Assembly: GCA_022866645.1 (NCBI GenBank)
Contig: JALHUQ010000094.1
Span: forward strand, 1-31,457
Length of the DNA stretch: 31,457 nt
From: Woeseiaceae bacterium
GTDB taxonomy: Bacteria; Pseudomonadota; Gammaproteobacteria; Steroidobacterales; Woeseiaceae
Direction: 5' to 3'
Below are positions 15,741-22,789 of the stretch, piece by piece. A model generated the notes under the pieces. The model worked only from the letters and a program-made list of their open reading frames with translations, searched no databases and was not told where the DNA came from. How positions within the stretch are numbered: position 1 is the first letter of the stretch; each line of letters starts with the position of its first letter. The translations under genes were made by a program, and so were the position numbers.

Positions 15741-15827
15741 GCCCGGGTGGCGGAATCGGTAGACGCAACGGACTTAAAATCCGTTATCCGAAAGGGTGTG
15801 TGGGTTCAAGTCCCGCCCCGGGCACCA
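15741..15827 (+). tRNA. leuZ: tRNA-Leu(UAA)
   Basis: An 87-nt class II tRNA. The acceptor GCCCGGG pairs with CCCGGGC, the anticodon loop CTTAAAA has anticodon TAA at 15775-15777, and a long variable arm is present (TATCCGAAAGGGTGT region). The T arm is GGGTTCAAGTCCC and CCA is encoded. The MFS transporter starts 17 bases after it with no terminator between. Confidence 0.97.
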
Positions 15828-15844
15828 TCGAATTCCGTTAACAT

Positions 15845-17050
15845 TTGACGGTGATTCACTCTCCGGCCAAACCACCCAGCAACCCGACTATCCCTAGAAC
15901 TGTCTGGGCGCTCGGCTTCGTCAGCCTGTTCATGGATATCTCTTCGGAGATCGTTCATTCACTTCTGCCACTGTTCCTGACGTCGACGCTGGGTCTCAGC
16001 GTTGCTCTTGTCGGTCTGGTCGACGGCGTGGCCGAATCAACGGCATCGATCGCCAAGATCTTCTCTGGATACGTCTCTGATCGAATGCGGCGGCGTAAGC
16101 CCCTTATTCTGATCGGTTACGGTTTGGCCGCTCTTTCAAAACCCTTCTTCCCACTGGCTGGCGGGCTAACGCTGGTTCTGAGCGCGCGCTTCGTGGATCG
16201 AATCGGCAAGGGCATCCGAGGCGCGCCGCGTGACGCACTGATCGCCGATGTCACGCCTGAGGCAATTCGCGGCAGGGCGTATGGATTGCGCCAGGCTTTG
16301 GACACGACGGGTGCCTTTCTCGGCCCGCTACTCGCTGTGGTGCTCATGGTTCTTTTTGCCAGCAACATGCGGACCGTCTTCTGGATTGCCGTTGTGCCTG
16401 CCGCACTGGCGGTGCTCATGGTTATTTTCTGCGTAAAAGACAGTGACAGCGAGCAAGAAAATAGCGCTGCCCGAGCACCGATTCGCTTCAGTGAGATCGC
16501 CCGTTTGGGTGAAGGCTTTCGGACAGTAGTCGCGATCGGAGCTGTGTTCACCCTGGCTCGATTCAGCGAGGCATTCCTGATCCTGAAGGCGAGTGCAGAC
16601 GGCTTACCGTTAGCTCTTGCGCCACTCGTATTAGTGGCCATGAATATTGTCTACGCTCTGGGCGCCTATCCCGCTGGAGCGCTTTCGGATCACTTCACGA
16701 ACAGCAGGTTACTGCTGCTGGGTGCCGGAACCCTGATCGCTGCAGATCTGTCACTCGCGTTTTCTTCGAGTCTTATCGGCACTTTTCTGGGCATCGTACT
16801 CTGGGGCTTGCACATGGCCATTACACAAGGGCTATTCGCGAAGCTGGTTGCAAAACACTCGCCACAGGAATTGCGCGCTTCGGCTTTCGGCCTGTTTAAT
16901 CTCATTACCGGAGTCGCACTGCTATTCGCGAGTGTTATCGCCGGCCTGCTTTGGGACTTCGCCGGTCCCGCTGCAACATTTCTTATCGGTGCGAGCTTCG
17001 CTACACTCGCAGCAATAATGTGCTTGGGACGACTTGCATCGGTGGACTGA
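15845..17050 (+). CDS. Major facilitator superfamily transporter
   Basis: A 401-residue inner-membrane transporter with about 12 hydrophobic segments. The MFS motif A-like loop between TM2 and TM3 is GYVSDRMRRRKPLILIG. A second signature after TM4 is RGAPRDALIADVTPEAIRGRAYGLRQALDTTGAFLGP. The substrate cannot be deduced. The ORF opens with TTG at 15845; an in-frame GTG at 15851 is an alternative. The start lies only 17 bases from the 3' end of tRNA-Leu, so the mRNA may be released by tRNA 3' processing. The next gene begins 19 bases after the stop, so the two are probably cotranscribed. Confidence 0.88.
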   Translation: MTVIHSPAKPPSNPTIPRTVWALGFVSLFMDISSEIVHSLLPLFLTSTLGLSVALVGLVDGVAESTASIAKIFSGYVSDRMRRRKPLILIGYGLAALSKPFFPLAGGLTLVLSARFVDRIGKGIRGAPRDALIADVTPEAIRGRAYGLRQALDTTGAFLGPLLAVVLMVLFASNMRTVFWIAVVPAALAVLMVIFCVKDSDSEQENSAARAPIRFSEIARLGEGFRTVVAIGAVFTLARFSEAFLILKASADGLPLALAPLVLVAMNIVYALGAYPAGALSDHFTNSRLLLLGAGTLIAADLSLAFSSSLIGTFLGIVLWGLHMAITQGLFAKLVAKHSPQELRASAFGLFNLITGVALLFASVIAGLLWDFAGPAATFLIGASFATLAAIMCLGRLASVD

Positions 17051-17069
17051 TGGCCGAAAGAGAAAACAC

Positions 17070-17534
17070 ATGACGCTCGAAACCTGGGAATTACTTAGCT
17101 ACGTTGTGACGGTACTGGGTTTGCCGTTTGTGATGGCTGCGTTTCTCTTTGAAAAACACAAGGAACGGGCGGCCGAAGAAGAGGAAGTCTATGAAGCGGT
17201 TGCCGGCAGCTATCAGGACTTTCTGCGCCTCGCCCTGGAACACTCCGATCTCAGACTATTGTCGAAAACGCGAACTATGGATCTGAACCCCGAGCAGCGC
17301 GAGCGTATGCAGGCCATTTTTGGTTTGTTGGTTGCGATCTTCGAGCGTGCGTACCTGTTGCTATACGACACGGACCTGTCCGGCAAAGATGCGCGCCGTT
17401 GGCGATCGTGGGAAGACTTCATGCAGGAATGGTGCAGCCGGGAGGATTTCCGTGAAGAGATGCCGATACTGTTGCGCGGAGAAGATCCGGAATTCGCCGC
17501 CTATCTTGGCAAGCTCGCCGAGGAAGCGAAGTAA
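17070..17534 (+). CDS. Small membrane-anchored protein of unknown function
   Basis: A 154-residue protein. One N-terminal membrane helix (LLSYVVTVLGLPFVMAAFLFE, near 9-29) is followed by a charged, largely helical cytoplasmic part (KHKERAAEEEEVYEAV...; RRWRSWEDFMQEWCSREDF). The ATG at 17070 follows a purine-rich AAGAGAAAA stretch; the in-frame extension to 17034 overlaps the transporter and is less likely. The layout suggests a membrane-tethered helical protein acting with the upstream MFS transporter, but this is inference from position only. The family is not recognised. Confidence 0.7.
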   Translation: MTLETWELLSYVVTVLGLPFVMAAFLFEKHKERAAEEEEVYEAVAGSYQDFLRLALEHSDLRLLSKTRTMDLNPEQRERMQAIFGLLVAIFERAYLLLYDTDLSGKDARRWRSWEDFMQEWCSREDFREEMPILLRGEDPEFAAYLGKLAEEAK

Positions 17535-17676
17535 GTGAGAAATTGGACGCGTATCACACGTGTAACCACGACTGGTTAACATTTTCGACTCTAATTCGTG
17601 CGTTTACTGGCCAAAGCCTGCCGGGAATGCCAAAACAACACTTCGACCAACCCAGAGCAGTTGCCGGAGAGCTGTC

Positions 17677-17901
17677 ATGGCCTCGACTACGAAAGACAAA
17701 GTGGATTATCGATTGTTGAATCGCCTGAGCAATCTCGTGATCTGCAGCTGTTGCCTGCGCCGTGGCAAAGTGACGCCCGTGCCACAAGTCATTTCAGATC
17801 GTCACGTGCTGACTAATGAGTGTCCCAGTTGCCGCCATGAAAGCACCGCTCGCAACGGCATTCGTCGGTCGCTCGGAAATCTGCTGATCTTGCGACGCTG
17901 A
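17677..17901 (+). CDS. Small zinc-ribbon-like protein
   Basis: A 74-residue basic protein. Two Cys pairs, CSCC (C-x2-C) and CPSC (C-x2-C), are about 25 residues apart, as in zinc ribbons or rubredoxin-like knuckles. The ATG at 17677 has GGAGAG shortly upstream. The remainder is Arg-rich (RNGIRRSLGNLLILRR), so nucleic-acid contact is possible. It lies between the membrane protein gene and thymidine kinase on the same strand. An overlapping frame (17598-17816) has no comparable motif. A hypothetical protein, moderately supported. Confidence 0.55.
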   Translation: MASTTKDKVDYRLLNRLSNLVICSCCLRRGKVTPVPQVISDRHVLTNECPSCRHESTARNGIRRSLGNLLILRR

Positions 17902-17914
17902 GGTTCTGCCTGCG

Positions 17915-17943
17915 GTGGTGCATCGCCGCTAAAGCGATGCCAC
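17915..17943 (+). other. Hairpin just upstream of thymidine kinase
   Basis: GCATCGC (17920-17926) pairs with GCGATGC (17934-17940) around the loop CGCTAAA. Three further pairs form beyond a 2-nt bulge (GTG/CAC). It ends ten bases before the tdk ATG, where a ribosome site would be expected, so it might influence translation. No U-run follows it. Confidence 0.4.
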
Positions 17944-17952
17944 AATACGCCG

Positions 17953-18531
17953 ATGGCCAAGCTCTTTTTCTATTACTCATCCATGAACGCCGGCAAATCA
18001 ACCGCGTTGCTCCAGTCCAGCTACAACTACAGAGAACGCGGCATGAACACGCTCGTCATGGCGCCGCAGCTCGACAACCGATATGGATCCGGCAAGGTCA
18101 AATCGCGTATCGGAATCGAGACGAGCGCCACAGTGTTCAGCAAGGACGATGACTTATTCGAGGTCATTGCTGCGCAGAATGGCAAAGAAACACTGCATTG
18201 CGTTCTCGTCGACGAGGCGCAATTCCTGACACGTGAGCAGGTATTTCAGTTGGGTGACGTTACTGATCGGCTGAATATTCCGGTGCTGGCTTACGGCCTG
18301 CGTACCGATTTTCAGGGTGAACCTTTTGAAGGGAGTAAATACCTACTCGCCTGGTCCGATAATCTGAATGAAATCAAAGCCATTTGCCATTGCGGCAGCA
18401 AGGCAACGATGGTGATACGGCTGGACAGCGAGGGCAAGGCTGTTACGGAAGGATCGCAAGTCGAGATCGGCGGCAACGATCGCTACGTATCGATGTGCAG
18501 AAAACACTTCAGAGAAGAATTCTTCGCCTGA
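17953..18531 (+). CDS. tdk: Thymidine kinase
   Basis: Salvage enzyme phosphorylating thymidine with ATP in the cytoplasm, 192 residues (TK1-like type II family). The P-loop is SSMNAGKST (9-17), the catalytic Glu is in VDEAQF (E88), and the lasso region is YGLRTDFQGEPF. The zinc site is C145-H-C147 with C182 and H185 (CRKH). The closing segment GGNDRYVSMCRKHF is typical of gammaproteobacterial Tdk. The ATG at 17953 is supported by the family N-terminus, although no clear Shine-Dalgarno precedes it and a hairpin occupies that region. It converges with the FHA gene six bases away. Confidence 0.96.
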   Translation: MAKLFFYYSSMNAGKSTALLQSSYNYRERGMNTLVMAPQLDNRYGSGKVKSRIGIETSATVFSKDDDLFEVIAAQNGKETLHCVLVDEAQFLTREQVFQLGDVTDRLNIPVLAYGLRTDFQGEPFEGSKYLLAWSDNLNEIKAICHCGSKATMVIRLDSEGKAVTEGSQVEIGGNDRYVSMCRKHFREEFFA

Positions 18532-18537
18532 AAGAGC

Positions 18538-19821
18538 TCAGGTTTGAATAGTTGGCAGGTCTTCTGTCAATGCAGGCAACAGGGCCGTGTTCTCCTGCGC
18601 GAGCAAAGCGCGCATGTCTTCCAGCGTCTTCATGACCACCGTATCAGCGAATTCTGCGCCGTCCAGCTCGCCACGGGTTGTAGCGCAAGGATCATGGAAC
18701 TTGATGCGGTGATGCCCCAATGTGATGACATCTTCATGCCTCAATACGTGGTTCGAGACTCGTTTGGAGTTTACAAACGTGCCGTTGGTGCTATTGAGGT
18801 CCATCAGGAATGTTGCAGTACGATGCCGGACCAACAACACGTGGTGGCGACTGACAAAGCGACTATTGATTGCGATGTCGTTGTGTTCAGATCGGCCGAT
18901 CAATGCCCGGGGTTTTTCCATTATGAGGTCATGCATGACGCTACCGTTGTTCGTCACAATCAAGCGGGGCGGTTCAGGCGGAACAAGCTCATCGGGCGGC
19001 AGATCCGAAGTTCCGGTATCAGCCCAGGTTCCTGACGGCAGTGTCGGGTGTTCTACACCAGTAACAGAAACCGGTAATGTTTCGGATTGCGCGAGGGCGA
19101 GCAACGCGACTCTATCGGCGATGCCCGGCCAGCCTGCCGACGCTCGCCAAATATCAAGACAGACTTCGTCCGGAAACACGAATTCAGGATAGTGGCTGCC
19201 AGCAGCCCGCAATTTGGCGTGCAGGTACTGTCTTGTTTCCTCGCGATTCATCGGCCGGAGATGAAAGTCGTGCGTCACGCGTCTGGCAATCGCTTCCATA
19301 GCTTTCGCCGCCATGATCGTATGCAGCGATCGGTCGCTCACCAGAACCATTTTCAAAGCACTGCCATTTCGAACTCGTAACTCGGCAAGTTCACAGAGTG
19401 CCCTCAACGCGCTGGGATTGAGTTCGTGCGCGTTTTCGATGATCAATAGCGGCGCTTTATGAGAGGCGGCTTGCTGCAAAGCAAAAACCCGCACGAGACC
19501 CAGCAACTCGTTCGCCGAGCTGAGATCCAGGCTATAACCAAACTGTCTGAGCACAGCGATAAGAAGATCGGTGGTATTGAGACCCTTGCCGTTGATAAGG
19601 GCAACGGAGCAGTCTTCTGGCAACGATTCCACAAAGCTGCGAACTAATGTCGACTTTCCCGAGAGTGTTGGACCTTGCAGTAATGACAAGCCGCTGCGAT
19701 GCGAGCAAGTACTATTCAGCATCTCGATCGCAGCAACCCTGGATGCGTACGAAAGAACAACGAGAGGCTTCCCGTGTGTCGGGAACGGTTGCTGCGATAG
19801 GCCGGCTTGGCGCAATTCCAT
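18538..19821 (-). CDS. ExeA-like AAA ATPase fused to a C-terminal FHA domain
   Basis: A 427-residue protein. The N-terminal ATPase (about 20-245) has Walker A GPTLSGKST (50-58) and a Walker B-like LLIIENAHEL (125-134), in which the usual DEAHE is ENAHE. This resembles the ExeA/GspA and TniB-like ATPase group. An acidic, Pro-rich linker (PPDELVPPEPP) leads to an FHA domain (about 287-376) with the phosphothreonine-binding residues: GRSE (309-312), SRHH (324-327) and NSTNGT (343-348). FHA domains read phosphothreonine signals, so assembly or secretion controlled by a Ser/Thr kinase is possible. No kinase or secretion gene adjoins it. The frame opens at 19821 and runs to 18538. The role is inferred from domains only. 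Confidence 0.85.
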   Translation of the reverse strand: MELRQAGLSQQPFPTHGKPLVVLSYASRVAAIEMLNSTCSHRSGLSLLQGPTLSGKSTLVRSFVESLPEDCSVALINGKGLNTTDLLIAVLRQFGYSLDLSSANELLGLVRVFALQQAASHKAPLLIIENAHELNPSALRALCELAELRVRNGSALKMVLVSDRSLHTIMAAKAMEAIARRVTHDFHLRPMNREETRQYLHAKLRAAGSHYPEFVFPDEVCLDIWRASAGWPGIADRVALLALAQSETLPVSVTGVEHPTLPSGTWADTGTSDLPPDELVPPEPPRLIVTNNGSVMHDLIMEKPRALIGRSEHNDIAINSRFVSRHHVLLVRHRTATFLMDLNSTNGTFVNSKRVSNHVLRHEDVITLGHHRIKFHDPCATTRGELDGAEFADTVVMKTLEDMRALLAQENTALLPALTEDLPTIQT

Positions 19822-19962
19822 AAGTGATAACCCGCAGACTATTCAGTCGCGTTAAAGTGGTATTGTCGGGTCTCGGTCTTGTCTAATATGAAGTATTGAC
19901 CGGGTCGGCCAGTCTACGATTCGGTTACGGTTTTTGTAAACCGGAATTCGGCAACTCCATAG

Positions 19963-19990
19963 TTGTCAAACGCACACAGAGCATTAATCG
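19963..19990 (+). promoter_or_regulatory. Possible promoter region of the ccm operon
   Basis: The 19822-20042 spacer carries no convincing gene. TTGTCA (19963-19968) with TAATCG (19985-19990) at 16 bases is one candidate; a TTGACT at 19993-19998 lacks a good -10 box. A small hairpin CGGTTT/AAACCG sits at 19928-19943. The true start site cannot be chosen from sequence alone. Confidence 0.25.
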
Positions 19991-20042
19991 AATTGACTTT
20001 ATGTTACCGACTCAAATGTTTGAAAAACAAGGATGTTTAACT

Positions 20043-20081
20043 ATGATTTTTCAACCGTCTGCGAACCGCGACAGAGTGTAA
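20043..20081 (+). CDS. Possible 12-codon leader peptide before ccmA
   Basis: ATG at 20043 follows AAGGA by nine bases and opens a 12-residue frame (MIFQPSANRDRV) ending with TAA at 20079-20081, four bases before the TTG of ccmA. Its stop codon forms part of the TAAGG ribosome site of ccmA. Translation of the leader could therefore feed ribosomes to the weak TTG start. It has no amino-acid run typical of attenuation. Speculative. Confidence 0.3.
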   Translation: MIFQPSANRDRV

Positions 20082-20085
20082 GGCA

Positions 20086-20697
20086 TTGACTTCAAAGCTA
20101 TCAGGCAAAGGCCTGACACTGATACGTGGCGAGAGCTGTTTATTTCGAGGACTTGGATTTGCGCTAAATCCCGGAGAGCTCCTGTTGCTCGAGGGCCAGA
20201 ACGGTAGCGGCAAGACCAGTTTGATGCGTGCTATCGCAGGTATGTTGAGCCTTGAAACGGGCGAAATTTACTGGAACGACATGGAGGTCAGTCGGCAGCG
20301 ACAGGAGTTTCACGGTGCACTGGTTTGGCTCGCGCATCGCACCGGACTCAAAGGCGATCTCAATCTGGTTGAGAATCTGCGTTTCGAGGCTGCTCTCAGG
20401 CCGCAGGCAAATGTTGATCTGGCCGCCGTCTGTAAGCGCCTCGGCATAGCCAAACTCAAACGATTGCCTTTGCGCTCACTGTCCGCCGGCCAACAACGCC
20501 GGGTCGCGCTCGCGCGAATGTTGATGGCCGACGTGCCGTTGTGGTTGATGGACGAGCCATTTACCAACCTCGATCGCGAGGGACGAAAGTTGGTCATGGA
20601 GCTTACGGAAGAGCATCTTGCCAAGGGCGGCATGTGCGTCTTGGCTGCTCATCAGGACGTCGATATCAACGCGACCATCAAACGGGTAGCCCTCTAG
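20086..20697 (+). CDS. ccmA: Heme exporter ATP-binding protein CcmA
   Basis: ABC ATPase of the cytochrome c maturation System I, 203 residues. It works with CcmB and CcmC to release holo-CcmE. Walker A is GQNGSGKT (37-44), the signature is LSAGQQRRVALAR, Walker B is LWLMDEP, followed by the switch His in AAHQD. The only in-frame start that keeps the N-terminal strand is TTG at 20086, with TAAGG close upstream. ccmB begins on the base after its stop codon, so the two are translationally linked. Confidence 0.95.
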   Translation: MTSKLSGKGLTLIRGESCLFRGLGFALNPGELLLLEGQNGSGKTSLMRAIAGMLSLETGEIYWNDMEVSRQRQEFHGALVWLAHRTGLKGDLNLVENLRFEAALRPQANVDLAAVCKRLGIAKLKRLPLRSLSAGQQRRVALARMLMADVPLWLMDEPFTNLDREGRKLVMELTEEHLAKGGMCVLAAHQDVDINATIKRVAL

Positions 20698-21396
20698 ATG
20701 AGTGATAGCAGTCAACAACAGCCCGGCATTCTGGCCGGCTTGCTGGCGGTAACTCGTCGTGATCTGCTGCTGGCGTGGAAACGGCCTGGCGACGTGCTCA
20801 ACCCATTGTTCTTTTTTGCGATGGTTTGCACCTTGTTTCCGCTGGCGGTCGGCCCCAGCCCGGAGCAACTGACCGTCAGCGGTCCCGGCGTGCTATGGGT
20901 TGCGGCCTTGCTCGCTACTTTGCTATCTCTCAACGCGCTATTCATGGGTGATCATGAAGATGGCAGCCTGGACCAATTGCTGGTGAGCCCGCAACCCTTA
21001 CCTGTGTTGGCGTTGGGCAAAACGCTTTCACATTGGCTGATCAGTGGATTTCCGCTGGTGTTGATTTCGCCATTGCTGGCAATGACCTATCGCATGTCGA
21101 CCGACGTTATGGGCGTCCTGATGCTGACGTTGTTGCTGGGTACTATCTGCCTCAGCTTGCTGGGTTCCATCGGCGCTGCGTTAACGGTTGGCTTGCATCG
21201 TGGCACGGCCTTGCTTAGCCTCCTGATTCTGCCACTGGCGATGCCGGTCTTGCTGCTTGGTGCCAATACCGTATCGCTGGCAGCAGGAAACGAAGTCTAC
21301 GCGACCGGTATTTGGGCCTTGGGGGCCTATGTCATCGCAGCTCTATCACTGGCGCCGTTTGCTACCGCCGCCGCTTTACGAATCAGTAACGAGTAG
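20698..21396 (+). CDS. ccmB: Heme exporter permease CcmB
   Basis: A 232-residue polytopic protein with about six membrane helices, the permease partner of CcmA. The N-terminus RRDLLLAWKRPGDVLNPLFFFAMVCTLFPLAVGPSPEQL and the segment FMGDHEDGSLDQLLVSPQPL are characteristic of CcmB. Length is normal for the family. The ATG at 20698 follows the ccmA stop directly, and ccmC starts nine bases after its stop. Confidence 0.95.
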   Translation: MSDSSQQQPGILAGLLAVTRRDLLLAWKRPGDVLNPLFFFAMVCTLFPLAVGPSPEQLTVSGPGVLWVAALLATLLSLNALFMGDHEDGSLDQLLVSPQPLPVLALGKTLSHWLISGFPLVLISPLLAMTYRMSTDVMGVLMLTLLLGTICLSLLGSIGAALTVGLHRGTALLSLLILPLAMPVLLLGANTVSLAAGNEVYATGIWALGAYVIAALSLAPFATAAALRISNE

Positions 21397-21405
21397 AAAT
21401 AGCTT

Positions 21406-22158
21406 ATGTGGAAATTTTTTCATCAGTGGGCATCACCGCCACACTTTTACCGGCTCGCCAAAGTGCTAATACCGTGGTTGGCGGTTCCCGGATTGTTATT
21501 GATTGCCTATGGCACCTACGCCGGATTATTCCTGGCATCACCGGATTACCAGCAAGGTGATGCATTCCGGATAATTTATGTGCATGTGCCGTCGGCCTAT
21601 CTGTCGATGATGGCTTATGTGTTCATGGCCGTCGGCGGTGGCATCGGTCTGATATGGCGCTTGAAGCTGGCACATGCGGTCGGCGCGGCGGCTGCGCCAC
21701 TGGGGGCGGCGTTTACGTTTCTTGCTTTGCTTACCGGTTCCATCTGGGGCCGACCGATGTGGGGTACGTGGTGGGAATGGGGCGACCCAAGGCTAACCTC
21801 GGAATTGATACTGTTGTTCTTGTATTTCGGCTACATGGCCTTACGTTCTTCGATTGATGACACGGCGAAAGCGGACAAGGCCAGCGCCGTGCTTGCGCTG
21901 GTCGGTGTAATCAACGTCGTCATCGTGCACTTCTCGGTTGTTTGGTGGAGTTCTCTGCATCAGGGGCAGACCTTGTTCAAGAAAGGCGGCCCCGGAATGG
22001 ATGCCGATATGCTGTATCCCTTGTTAGCGATGATCTTGGGATTCACGTTCGTCTTTGGCGCACTGCTTGCGCGGCGCCTGAGAACAGAGGTGTTGTATCG
22101 CGAGCGCCGCACGCGCTGGGTTCGCGAGTTGGTTTTGACGCCGGGAGGAGGCCGTTAA
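21406..22158 (+). CDS. ccmC: Heme handling protein CcmC
   Basis: Inner-membrane protein, 250 residues and about six helices, which presents heme to CcmE. The axial His ligands are H60 (YVHVPSA) and H185 (SSLHQG); E. coli has H60 and H184. The Trp-rich WWD-type motif reads WGTWWEWGDPRLT (120-131 region), whereas the usual form is WGTWWVWDARLT. There is thus one extra residue, which explains the shift of the second His. The ATG at 21406 is used. GGGAGGAGG just before its stop serves ccmD, whose ATG overlaps the ccmC stop (TAATG). Confidence 0.95.
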   Translation: MWKFFHQWASPPHFYRLAKVLIPWLAVPGLLLIAYGTYAGLFLASPDYQQGDAFRIIYVHVPSAYLSMMAYVFMAVGGGIGLIWRLKLAHAVGAAAAPLGAAFTFLALLTGSIWGRPMWGTWWEWGDPRLTSELILLFLYFGYMALRSSIDDTAKADKASAVLALVGVINVVIVHFSVVWWSSLHQGQTLFKKGGPGMDADMLYPLLAMILGFTFVFGALLARRLRTEVLYRERRTRWVRELVLTPGGGR

Positions 22159-22319
22159 TGGATGCTTTGGCGATGGGTAACTACGGTGCCTACGTATGGA
22201 GCTGCTTTGCGCTCACTCTTATTGTGATCGTGTTCAGTGATTGGCGGGCCAGAGTGCGCCACAATCAGGTGTATCGAGATATTGAAGTGCGCATTAAAGC
22301 GCTCGAGGAACAAGAATGA
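22158..22319 (+). CDS. ccmD: Heme exporter small subunit CcmD
   Basis: A 53-residue membrane peptide with one helix (YVWSCFALTLIVIVFSDW) and a charged helical tail (RARVRHNQVYRDIEVRIKALEEQE), the CcmD layout. It stabilises the CcmABC-CcmE complex. The ATG at 22158 overlaps the ccmC stop by one base and has a very strong Shine-Dalgarno GGGAGGAGG. Its stop overlaps the ccmE ATG by four bases. A longer frame opening at 21942 is an artefact inside ccmC. Confidence 0.92.
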   Translation: MDALAMGNYGAYVWSCFALTLIVIVFSDWRARVRHNQVYRDIEVRIKALEEQE

Positions 22320-22789
22320 AACCAAGACAGCAACGCATGCTTGCCGTCGGACTGGCCGCCTTCGGCGTGGCTATCGCGGCGGCGTTAACGCTGCGCGCGT
22401 TCGACGAAAACATGATGTTTTTTATTGATATATCGGACGTCGTGGCCGGTGAATACCCAACTGAAAGGACCTTCAGGATCGGCGGGTTGGTCGTCGATGG
22501 CAGCGTGCACCGTGAAGAAGGATCTCTGGATATGACTTTCAGGGTGACCGACATGCGCTGCGACCTGGCTGTGAGTTACAGCGGTGTGCTGCCAGACCTG
22601 TTCCGGGAAGGTCAGGGCGTGGTCGCGCACGGCAGAATGGCCCCCGACAATGTGTTCGTTGCCGACAAGATTCTCGCCAAGCACGATGAAAACTATATGG
22701 CGCCCGAAGTTGCCGAGTCCCTGGCGAAGCATGTCGAAGGCAAAATGACGCCGCTGCAGGAAGGCGGCGCCGAGTGTAACCAAGGATGA
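22316..22789 (+). CDS. ccmE: Periplasmic heme chaperone CcmE
   Basis: A membrane-anchored heme chaperone of 157 residues. One N-terminal helix (MLAVGLAAFGVAIAAALTL) is followed by an OB-fold domain. The covalent heme-binding His is H123 in LAKHDENY, with Tyr127 as the expected axial ligand. The segment FRIGGLVVDGSV is also typical. It takes heme from CcmC and passes it to CcmF. It overlaps ccmD and ccmF by four bases on each side. Confidence 0.96.
   Translation: MKPRQQRMLAVGLAAFGVAIAAALTLRAFDENMMFFIDISDVVAGEYPTERTFRIGGLVVDGSVHREEGSLDMTFRVTDMRCDLAVSYSGVLPDLFREGQGVVAHGRMAPDNVFVADKILAKHDENYMAPEVAESLAKHVEGKMTPLQEGGAECNQG

Noticed and set aside
17598..17816. 72-residue open frame overlapping the zinc-ribbon gene
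   Set aside because: It lacks the paired Cys motifs and a ribosome site. The other frame is the better coding candidate.
19896..20081. 61-residue open frame upstream of ccmA
   Set aside because: No ribosome site or domain at its start. Only its last 12 codons, with their own AAGGA-ATG, look possible as a leader.
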